From assembly GCF_001649575.2 (NCBI RefSeq), contig NC_051436.1:10771141-10835140 (forward strand): a stretch of 64,000 nucleotides of DNA, read 5' to 3'. Each line of letters begins with the position of its first letter. Within the stretch, counting starts at the first letter, position 1. The notes below the pieces were generated by a model that made no database searches, was not told the origin of the DNA, and saw only the letters and a program-made list of their open reading frames with translations. The translations under genes were made by a program, and so were the position numbers. The stretch is from Kryptolebias marmoratus. Its lineage: Eukaryota > Chordata > Actinopteri > Cyprinodontiformes > Rivulidae. This document shows positions 16,301 through 25,700 of this stretch, one piece after another.

Positions 16301-16631
16301 TTCGGACATATTTCATGTGACGTTCGAATACGAACAATACAATTTATTTATTTTTTTATCCATCTCTTCGTTTGAAGGGTGGCTCCGAGACGTCACGGGG
16401 AACTACGTGGCCTCCTTCCTGGTGGCCGGCTCCTTCCTGCTCCTCGGCAGCCTCACCTTGGCCACTCTGCCTCACTACTGCTCCTGCACGGATCCTCCTC
16501 CTCCTCCTCCTCCTCAGAGACGCAGCAGCCAGGGGTCACATCAGGACCCCTTCCCTCCGACTCGGACCACAGAGCGGCGGGACGGTCGGAGAGGTGAAGT
16601 CCAGGCGGCGGGACGTCAGCGTGAATTCTGA
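10356..16631 (+). CDS. slc16a13: Monocarboxylate transporter 13-like protein
   Basis: The coding exons are 10356-10572, 10791-10934, 13517-13773, 14607-15141 and 16378-16631 (phases consistent; 468 aa). Identical copies of part of exon 1 (12037-12205) and all of exon 2 (12424-12567) look like an assembly artefact and are used only once. The MCT signature PDGGWGW is at residues 14-20. Hydrophobic segments fit the 12-helix MFS fold of SLC16. The loop 4/5 region has [10 protein letters not shown], and helix 8 carries the family Asp-Arg pair as TDILGR (D283, R287). The end of the transmembrane region, [12 protein letters not shown], closely resembles MCT13. The cytoplasmic tail begins with a run of seven prolines and is longer than in the human protein of about 426 aa. 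The family moves monocarboxylates, usually with protons, across membranes. The human order BCL6B-SLC16A13-SLC16A11 supports MCT13, but the substrate cannot be read from sequence. Confidence 0.92.
10404..11161 (+). repeat. First copy of a 758-base identical duplication (likely assembly error)
   Basis: Every base I compared matches 12037-12794 at a constant offset of 1633. This includes introns and part of a low-complexity repeat. The copy stops at a 100-N gap. See the paired entry at 12037. Confidence 0.85.
11162..12036. other. Two assembly gaps flanking an isolated repeat fragment
   Basis: Ns occupy 11162-11261 (exactly 100, typical of a scaffold join) and 11440-12036 (597). Between them lies 178 bases dominated by the common teleost SINE/MITE tail (tcaatcaatcaatcaaat then tttgtatagcacatttc). 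This piece may be misplaced. Confidence 0.9.
12037..12794 (+). repeat. Second copy of the 758-base duplication, with repeated slc16a13 exons
   Basis: This block starts inside slc16a13 exon 1, immediately after a gap, and repeats the rest of exon 1 (12037-12205), intron 1, exon 2 (12424-12567) and the start of intron 2 without visible differences. It then continues into unique sequence leading to exon 3. It is therefore the copy contiguous with the rest of the gene, whereas the first copy carries the start codon. Confidence 0.85.
12660..13350. repeat. Satellite-like array with TCAAGGTCA motifs
   Basis: Diverged units share tggacacct(c/t), gggatgatcccta, TTTCAAGGTCA, cagatga(c/a)c, ttgtgaaaccttgtcc and a gtaacgtaggaatgtcaa segment. 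Perfect TCAAGGTCA occurs at 12731, 12895, 13018, 13161 and 13305. The same family occurs at 60100-60480. It lies in slc16a13 intron 2. Confidence 0.75.
15640..16165. mobile_element. Possible MITE with GTGTGAACGC termini
   Basis: Related phrases near both ends (gggtccggtttg...ggtgtgaacgcc at the left, ggactgtcaggtgtgaacgcagcc at the right) resemble teleost Harbinger-like non-autonomous elements. Boundaries and target duplications are not resolved. It lies in slc16a13 intron 4. Confidence 0.3.
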
Positions 16632-17014
16632 GCCTCGGAGCCGAAGCGACGCTCCGGGTGAAAGGTGTCGGGGAAAAAAAGAAAAGTCAAATTCCAGTCA
16701 AGATGCCGCGGAGTTCCCACACTTTGCCGACGTGACTAAAATGGGATTCTGTTGCCCCCATGAGCACATTAAAACTTCACCTTATGATTCATTTGTACTT
16801 CTCCCACTGAGCCTGTGGTCCCTGAATGCAGCACGGATGAGCTCATCGTACCCAAACATGGCGTCACAAACACTTCATGGGTTTTTTTTTTTTTTTAATT
16901 TTATCAGAAAGAAATATTCACATCATCGTTATCTATTTAATTGTCTTTAAGATCAAAACATTTGTTTATCTAATGCAGCACAGACTGGTTTTTAGTTACG
17001 ACTCTCAGGGTTTA

Positions 17015-17020
17015 AATAAA
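17015..17020 (+). terminator. slc16a13: Likely slc16a13 polyadenylation signal
   Basis: AATAAA lies about 380 bases after the stop codon in AT-rich sequence and is followed by T-rich sequence. No other gene on this strand would use it. Confidence 0.45.
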
Positions 17021-17104
17021 GTTTTTTCTCTTCAGGTTTTAAATGACTATAAACTAAAAAGCCGTCTTTAAACCTCAGGGACACGGATCCAAACTGGAGT
17101 CAAG

Positions 17105-17600
17105 TCTGGTTTTGTTTTTATTTAGCTGGACGTCCCTGTCTGTCTGTTAGCAAAATATCTCACGGCCCTCTGGACGGATTTTAATGAAACTCTCAGAAAG
17201 TGATCACTGGATGGACGTCTACAACCGATTCACTTCTGGAGTCAGCCCAATTCAAGATGGCCGCCCCAGCAAACACAAAAATGGCTACAGCGCAGTCATT
17301 TATACAGATACTGAGGTGAGATTTGGTGTGGTAGTAGCTGAGAGTCGTCCCCAACACGTACTAAGAGGACAATACGGATTCCTTCAAGTTGAGCCGTTCT
17401 TTGGGACGACTTTCAGTAAACTTTTCTCATAAATACGACGAGTCGTGTTTCAGTTTAATTCTTTTTACTGAAGGGCTTTAAATGTTTTTTCGAGACGATC
17501 CTCATCACAACTGAAACCCTGCGTGACCTGACGGCGCTCATGAGTCTCAGCTACTACCACAGCAAACGTCGTCCCCAGCTCGTTAACTGTTCGAGGGGCT
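17105..17600. repeat. Dispersed repeat family (GGCCATCTTGA-type)
   Basis: The segment contains ctgttagcaaaatatctcacgg, gatggccgcc and gtagtagctgagagtc, the same phrases as the unit at 6535-7095. A peptide-like open stretch here (VVVAESRPQHV) is shared with the copy near 49700 and is repeat-derived. Confidence 0.5.
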
Positions 17601-17783
17601 GACATCGAAGTCGTCAGGGGCTACAAATATTCAAGTATTCTGATCGATGAGAATCTACCCTTTTAAATCTCAGGTTGATAAACCGGTTTCTGAAGTAAAA
17701 CTTAAACTGGGATTCTTTTTTAGAAGCAAAAAGTGTTTCTCACACCTGATTATTTCAACCATTCTGCCCCCGATAGATTATGG

Positions 17784-17997
17784 CAGGGGTCTCCAATCCT
17801 GGTCCTGGAGAGCCACCATCCTGCAAGTTCTACTTGTTCCTCTGCTCTAACACACCTGATTTGTATCGATTGGATTAACAGGCTTCTGCAGAACATGAAG
17901 AGGTGATTTAACCACTGAATCAGGTGTGTTGGAGCAGAGAAACAAGGAAAACATGCAGGATGGTGGCCCTCGAGGACCAGGATTGGAGACCCCTGGA
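17784..17997. mobile_element. Complete palindromic hAT-type MITE
   Basis: The termini are CAGGGGTCTCCAATCCTGG and its inverse ccaggattggagacccctg, with long internal inverted arms. Flanking octamers gattatgg and gattacgg differ by one base, which fits an 8-bp hAT target-site duplication. Confidence 0.75.
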
Positions 17998-18581
17998 TTA
18001 CGGAGATCTGCTCTTTATGAAGTCTTCAGACCAAGTTTTGAAAAATAAAAATACAAGATTGGATGCAGTTTATCTCTGTGGCTTCTGAATACATCCCTGC
18101 ACTTTGTATACCACAGCAAAACGTGCCTCTCTGACTGACCGCAGACTCGTATAAATGCCTCGTCGGGCATCTTTAGTCTCGAACTTTCAGCCATTACTGC
18201 CTGCGCTCTCAGGACGTCATCTTGATGCCACCTGGAATAATCTGCAGAAGGACTAAAAGTTATCATCTCTGGTTACCTTGGGGCGATTTAAATCAACTCT
18301 AAAGGAGAGAAATCAGCTCACCTGGCTCCTACAGCTGCCTTAATGTGTAATTATGTGATTTCTCCTGGTTGTGTGTTTGGATTTGTTGTATGTTTTATGC
18401 TGCCGTCTTGGAAACGAGGTATTTAGTCTCAATAAGTCTTTTTTTTCCTGGTTAAATGAAGGATCGAGCTGCTGCTGGTGTTTATGCAGATGTACGGGTA
18501 AAGACCCGTCTGTTCACCCTCGTCCAGCAGCAAAGAGCTAAAACCTCAGCTGGTGGCAGCGCTCGGCCTCAGGAATCTCCC

Positions 18582-18636
18582 CCCCCCCCCCCCCCCCCCN
18601 NNNNNNNNNNNNNNNNNNNNCCCCCCCCCCCCCCCC
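18582..18636. repeat. Poly-C tract interrupted by a 21-N gap
   Basis: Homopolymer C flanks a short gap on both sides. This is a sequencing stall rather than biology. Nothing coding is supported between about 18000 and 19430. Confidence 0.85.
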
Positions 18637-19445
18637 GCCGCGGGAACGCCACGTCTCCGCTTGGGCCGTTTGGACGCCCTCTCTGAACCTCTGTAAACCG
18701 TAAGCCGGGGCGTCCGGCCCGCGGGAGCAGCTGGGCGACCAGCGGGTTCTCGTCTGGGTCACGGTGATCCGCTGGTTTCTGGCACCGCAGCCGCCTCGGG
18801 TAAATCTTTAACGCAGCGGGTTCGTCGCCGCTTAAAGGTGAAACGAACCGCCTGAGTAGAAGCTTTGACTTTTTTTAAATTTCATGTTTTACAATCAAAC
18901 ATGCTGCAAACTTTGTGTTATTTTTTTGGAAATGATTTAAAATGTGCTAAACTTTAATTAAAAATGAATGTATGTTATTTGTTCACAGACTACAGCCAGC
19001 CTAATGTAGGTCCATCATGTGACTCAAGCTTCCAGGTGGTTTTCAGCAGACTGCTTTGTTTACATTGAGCGTGGACCTGCAAATCAATACACCTGGAGCA
19101 AACTCGTTCAAACGGCAACGTTCAATGGAGTAACCAAAAGTTTTTATGTTCGGTTTTAGATTACAGTTATTAGTCACAAACCAACGCTGACCTCTGCTGG
19201 ACGTTTCCTGGTAAAACATGGATTCTAAATCAACTCTGACCTGAATTTACAAAAACAGGTCACAGTTTTAACGCTTCAATAAACTTAATCTGCCCCGCTT
19301 AAATACAAACTTTAAAATCCTCACTTAAAGTGGACAAAATGATGCGTAAATATTGTTTGTAATGACAAAAAAAAGGACTTTTAAGGGTTTATGGAAGAGA
19401 ACTGAAATATGTTGCTTTTTTTTTTTAAACATTTGTAACAAACAT

Positions 19446-19451
19446 TTTATT
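19446..19451 (-). terminator. acap1: Likely acap1 polyadenylation signal
   Basis: AATAAA on the minus strand lies about 285 bases beyond the acap1 stop at 19734. The interval would be its 3' UTR. Confidence 0.45.
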
Positions 19452-19733
19452 TTCTTGTAAAAAGTCAGTATTAAAAGAAAACATGAAAACATACATTTTC
19501 ATTTAAAAAGAACAAAAAAAAAAAAAATCTGATTTACTGGATTTAATTAGCGCCTCCTGGCAGAGCGGGGTGGGGGGGTCGGCGCTGCTCCAGTGTTTCC
19601 ACTCGGACGCGATGACGTGACCTCACAAAGAATCCGCTGTTCGTCCCGTCTGAAGTCAGCACCAGCCGAGCTCCGACCCGACATGTGGCAGGTATCCAGG
19701 AGGAGTGTGTGTGTGTGTGTGTGCAGCAGCTGG

Positions 19734-22700
19734 TTAGGATTTGGGGTCTGCGCTGCGGCGTTTGAGCTTCTCCGGGTTGTTTGAGGCCATGTGCGAAAAG
19801 TCTCTGAAAATATCCTGGTAAATTTCGTCACCTGCAAAAAAAAAAAAAACAGAAGGCAGAGGAGAGCCTCGGTTTTTATTTCGGCTGAGCGACGAGAAGC
19901 TGAGGACAGGAAACGGCTGATTGTAGAAGCAAAAAAACAAACAAAAATCCACCGTTTATTTCCCAACACTTTATGAGTCGAAGCCCGGAAAAAGCACAAA
20001 CAAAGCATGCAGCTGAACAAAAAAACACCCCTCTCTCTCTCACACACACACACACGTGCGCGGCATGCACATGCAATTTACCTCTTGGTTCGCGGAGGGC
20101 GCCACACTGCACAAGCAGCAGAGACCAGATGGACATCTCAGAGGGCAGAGGGCAGAAACACAATGAAAAGCACAGCACTTTCAAATACTGACCAGCAGAC
20201 AAACACGTGTCCATTCCTTCATGACCGGACCTCCCCCCGCCCCCACCCGACACACACCCCACCCCAAACGACACACACGTCCGTCCGTCCCCACTGCAGC
20301 CGAAGCCACGTCGGCCCGAATACAATCATGAAAGAATGGAGTCGGCAGCTTGAAAAGGAGCTAAATGACAAAATGCAACGAAGATCCGGATTCTGACCTG
20401 AAGAGCCAGGAGATCCTGGCTGACGGCAACAAATTCTGATAAATTAAAAACTAAAAATAAAATAAAAACAGCAGCGGAGCTTAGAGGGACCGCTCATATG
20501 GTCTGAAGTGGGGTGCTGTAAAAACACGGAGCAGTCAGTGTCTTACCTGTTGTAGAACAAACTCAATTTGGAGAAATAAGAGTTTGATTCTGACTGGATT
20601 GACGAGCTAATGGCTAGTCTGAAAGAGACCTAAGTTTTTCTTAGCAGTTGTGGATAAATCCAGATCTGAAACCGGATAGATATTTAAAAAAAATGCTGAC
20701 TTTTAATCTAAATTTAGTCCGATTTAAACCGAAACGCGTAAAAAAAATTCACACAAAACATGAAATCTGCTTCATTCATTACTTCTGTAACTACATGTTT
20801 GGACATGATTGTCCTCCTGCATCCATCGAGGAGGGGGAGGGGCGCCGCAGCACCCTCCGCGCCCCTACTTCCCCCGACCTCGTCCCGTGTCTGACGTCCG
20901 GCGAGAAGGAGCCGCCCCATGGCTCGCTGTCCGAGACGCTGACGGCGTCTCTCAATGACACGGGGGGACGTGTCCGATACGAGGACTATTAGACGGTTAC
21001 AACAACAGGACTGATGGAAGGGACTTTTATTTGTCCTTTTTTTAAGGACAAATAAAAAATTTATATGTTATTAGGTAAATTAACAGGTTTACGCCCACGC
21101 TGGCTGCATTGATCGGGCACCTTTAAAACAAGTCCAATCTAAAAGTTTAATCAAATTTTCACCCGCTTGACATCACTTCCTGTCTCTGGACACGTTGCCA
21201 GTCCACCACAGGGACGTATGAAGACCAAACAACCATTCGCGTGCACACTCGTACCTACGGACTATTTAGAGTAGCCATGTGTTTGCACTTCGGGAGGAGA
21301 CCGGAGCACCCGGATTGTCCCGGCCGAGAGTCCAACCCGGGACGTTCAACAGCAACAAGCGAAGAAGAGGCGGAGAAAGAAGAAAGCGCTCCAGGTTGCG
21401 CCGGCAACGCTGCGGCTAGCTGCCGCGCCGCTACGGCAGTAAGCAAAGGCGGGTTTGAGGCTGGGGACGCCATCGATGCGCTCCGCTCTCGGGGCCCCAC
21501 TCGGACTAGCCGTTAGCTCGTCGATCGGGGTCAGAGGGTCGACTCCATTCGCCCCGTTTAAAGAGCAGCCCCACGACAGGAAGCTTTTGCTACAGAGCCC
21601 CACTTCTTACACACCTGAGCGGTCCGTTTCGAATCCCTCCCCGTTCACAGAACGGCGAGGGGGGCGGGGGAAGCTGTCAGCGCCGAATTTAGCTTACAGA
21701 ACTGGATAGGACAAAAATACTTCACAATATATTAAAGAATTATAAATGAAATATCCAAAATATACATAAAAAGAGCCAATAAAGGCCCATTACTTATTAT
21801 ACAACAGCAAAATGGTAAAAAAAAAAAAAAAAACACATTTTGCTTTTATTATTGATTTCAAAAGTGCAGCCGTTAAAATTCAAAGTGCCTGTCGAGCTTA
21901 AATACATTTCTGTCCGTTTTTTTCTTTTCTAATCTTTGTACCTGGAGCTGTAGTTTCTTGATCTACAAGATTTTAGGCATCGGTTTACTTTTTATTCTTT
22001 TCCATCTTGTCATTTTAGCTCTGCTCGTCCCGCCAGAGCCCAGCCACTTATGTGATTCTTTATAGCCCGGAGACCCTTCCTTCCCCGGCCGCCTCCTGCG
22101 CCCCCCAGAACCTCCCCGGACCCCTGACCCTCTGAATGACCTGATTGGCCGAAGGCTCCGTCCATCTCCCGCATCTCCTTGTTCATTTTGGCGATCCGCA
22201 ACCTGAGGGGATGAGAGAAAGGGGGGGGGGGGGTGAGTTTCCTTTTCTCGGTTCAGCGAGTCGTTTCAGGACAGCCGAGCGCTCACAGGGTGACGATGTC
22301 GGCGTTGGCGTTGTCCACGGCGATCGTTATGGGGTCCTTCTGGTTCTTGTCCCGGGCGTTGTAGTCGGCGCCTCGCTTCAGGAAGAGACAGACCAGCCTG
22401 GAGAGGCAGACCGGAAACAGACGGCGCAAACACGGTCAGGCAGAAATCCCAACAGGATGTTAATAAAAAGTTAATCTGTCATTTTGCTGCAGAGCTCGAC
22501 TCCTGCAGCGTCTTAGCTCCCACACTTCTTAGGAGCTTTATGGAAACGAGTTTCGGTCGATATCTGCTCCGATGAAACATTTGTTTCCTAGAAACCTGAA
22601 TCTTCAGTTGGAGAGGACAGACGGGTATTAAGTTTGCTGGTTCAGGATTTTCTTTTTGCCTTCTTTGGACATTCATGTAAAAACGGGCATCAAATACGTG

Positions 22701-25700
22701 ATTTTATTATTTGACCCCCTGCTGATTTTGTAAGTTTGCCCATTTGCCAAATATAAATCCAGAAAAATAAACATTCTGTTACTGATTTCACTGAGTGAAG
22801 GAAGCATTTGATCCCCTGAGAAAGTAAGTCGCTCTCTGCCCTTCGGTCCTCACCTCACAAAACTAGAAGGATCGATGTGGTGTTCACAAACAAAACATCA
22901 CAGCAGGACTAAAAAAATGTAAAATCTATTGTTTTCTATCTGCACTGGGACCATTCCAGAAATGAAGCAACAGACGGGTTTTATTTTGTTTCACTGTTGC
23001 ACAACTTTGTGTTTCTGATCGTGTTACAGTTTGAGTTTGTTGCTCCTGCCCTCCGTCAGTGTCTGTTACCAAAGTTCAGTTACCCTTAGTACTTTTAGTT
23101 GGCCTTTAGTACTTTTAGTTGGCCTTTAGTACTTTTAGTTGGCCTTTTTGGTACTTTTAGTTGGTCTTGAGTACTTTTACTTTGCCTTTTTTGTACTTTT
23201 ACTTTGCCTTTTTTGTTACTTTTAGTTGGCCTTTAGTACTTTTAGTTGGCCTTTAGTGCTTTTAGTTAGTCTTAGTGGTACTTTTACTTAGCCTTTGGTA
23301 CTTTTACTTTGCCTTTTTTGGTACTTTTAGTTAGCCTTAGTGGTACTTTTAGTTGGCCTTTAGTACTTTTAGTTGGCCTTTAGTACTTTTAGTTGGCCTT
23401 TAGTACTTTTAGTTGGTCTTTAGTACTTGTAGTTACCCTTTTCGGTACTTGTAGTTATCCTTAGTACTTTTAGTTAGCCTTTAGTGCTTTTAGTTGGCCT
23501 TTTTGGTACTTTTAGTTGGTCTTTAGTACTTTTACTTTGCCTTTTTTGTACTTTTACTTTGCCTTTTTTGTTACTTGTAGTTGGCCTTTGGTACTTTTAG
23601 TTGGTCTTTTCCGTACTTGTAGTTAGCCTTAGTACTTTTAGTTGGCCTTTAGTACTTTTAGTTAGTCTTAGTGGTACTTGTAGTTGGTCTTTAGTACTTT
23701 TACTTAGCCTTAGTGGTACTTTTAGTTGGTCTTTAGTACTCTTAGTTAGCCTTTAGTACTTTTAGTTAGTCTTAGTGGTACTTTTAGTTGGTCTTTAGTA
23801 CTTTTAGTTAGCCTTAGTGGTACTTTTAGTTGGTCTTTAGTACTCTTAGTTAGTCTTAGTGGTACTTTTAGTTGGTCTTTAGTACTTTTAGTTAGCCTTA
23901 GTGGTACTTTTAATTAGCCTTTAGTACTTTCAGTTAGCCTTTTTTGTTACTTGTAGTTGGCCTTTGGTACTTTTATTAAGCCTTTGCAGTACTTGTAGTT
24001 AGCCTTAGTACTTTTACTTAGCCTTTGGTACTTTTAGTTAGCGTTTGGTACTTTTAGTTGGCCTTTGCTTTACTTTTAGTTAGCCTTAGTACTTGTAGTG
24101 TAGTTTTATCTCTGATGTAATTTTTATGAATTTTTGTGTTTTTTGATGTAAAGCACTTTAAACTGCCCTGTTGCTGAAAAGTTATATAAATAAATCTGAC
24201 TCGAGTATTTTGGTTGATGTGTAACTGGAGGCGTGTGAGAGTATTTGTACCCTGTGTGACCCAGGATGGTGGCGTGGTGCAGCGGCCCCCGCCCGTTGCT
24301 GTCCACCTGGTTGACGTTGGCACCGTTCTGCAGCAGGAACTCGCAGGCTGCCAGGGCATTCTGAACAAAATGGCTCACTTTACCACGTTGTCAAGTGAAG
24401 GTCGACACAACTGGACTAAAAGGATCGGATGTTTCTGGTTCTGAGGGCAGACATGCCAGCTTTATCCAGTTACTGAGGGNNNNNNNNNNNNNNNNNNNNN
24501 NNNNNNNNNNNNNNNNNNNNNNNNNNNNNNNNNNNNNNNNNNNNNNNNNNNNNNNNNNNNNNNNNNNNNNNNNNNNNNNNNNNNNNNNNNNNNNNNNNNN
24601 NNNGGGCTCTGCTCACCACTGAGACGGCCTGGATCAGAGGTGTGCTCGACTCCTCGGCCAAGTTGATCCAGTTGACGTCGGCTCCGTGGGCCAGAGCGTC
24701 GGCCATGACGGGGAAGTTCTGCAGCGCGGCTGAGCGGTACAACAGCGCCCCCGGGTGAAGACCGCTGAGATCTTCCTCCTCCCCTTCTTCATCTGAGGGA
24801 AGTTTCGTTAGTTAGTAGTTTATTCATCACATCAGACGATGCATCTGTGTGTGTCTGAGTGTGTGTGTTAGCTCACCTTTGGGAAAGCCAGAATTGGTTT
24901 TTTGGAGAATGTCACTGGGGCTAAGACCTGAGGAGAGACACAGAAAGTCGTGGTTTATCCGGACAGAAACACCTTCGGGACGATCTCGCGATGAACAAGT
25001 CCTGAAGTCCGTTTGTTCAACCGGGTGCAGTAAACGAGCGACGAGACGAAGCACGTCCATCCCTGCTCCTGCTGCGCGGTGTGAGTTCTACCTGTGAGCC
25101 GAGGCAGTGTGGCCCGGTTGGGTTTGGGCTTGAGAGGCGGCCGCTGCACGTTCCGATCCTGCGTCGTGGCCCTGTTCCTCCTGGCGCTGGATCGCCTCAG
25201 CAGGGGGTTCGCGCCCGTCTCCGGCAGCTTTTGGATGAACTTCTTCTCGACGTACTTTGATCTAATCCACGACTCCTTGTCTCCTCTGAGGAACGGAGAG
25301 GAAAAACGAAACAGATTGGATCCGACTGCAGCGGGGTTCTCACAAAATGAGACGATGCAAGAAGAAGCTCGGCTTTCAGCTCCAGAACAAAAACTCTGGC
25401 TTCTGAGCATCAATCCAAACTGACAGTTTGGATTAATTTGAGCGAGTTTCTGCAGAAAGATAACGAAGAGTTAATATCTTACCCGTTGTAGACAGCTCTT
25501 TGTATGACCTCAGTTTAGAGAAATAGAATTTAAATCTAACCGAACTGACGAGGTAATGGCTATTCTGAGCGCAGGCGAGACCAAAGTGGATTTCCGCCGT
25601 CGTTCCGGCGAACGCTGGTTTATAAACCTTCACACCTTCAATTTCAGAGCCGTTTACATCGAATCCTACGGTTATTTGCAAATGCAAACAGCAGCACTTC

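Larger units (their letters stand above)
20530..21610. mobile_element. Long-TIR MITE-family element with internal cargo
   Basis: The left arm (about 20530-20640) has tcttacctgttgtag, a ttggagaaata phrase and gacgagctaatggctagtct. The right arm (about 21500-21610) has the inverse ggactagccgttagctcgtc. The interior holds a GC-rich coding-like block (20831-20992) and a separate dispersed repeat (about 21175-21345). It lies in acap1 intron 22. Confidence 0.4.

Noticed and set aside
17184..17432. Open frame with VVVAESRPQHV, shared with a frame near 49700
   Set aside because: The shared peptide comes from a dispersed repeat family present at several loci, with no start, splice sites or protein homology.
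23078..24105. CRISPR-like array
   Set aside because: Units are contiguous and imperfect with no unique spacers, and the DNA is vertebrate; this is a minisatellite.
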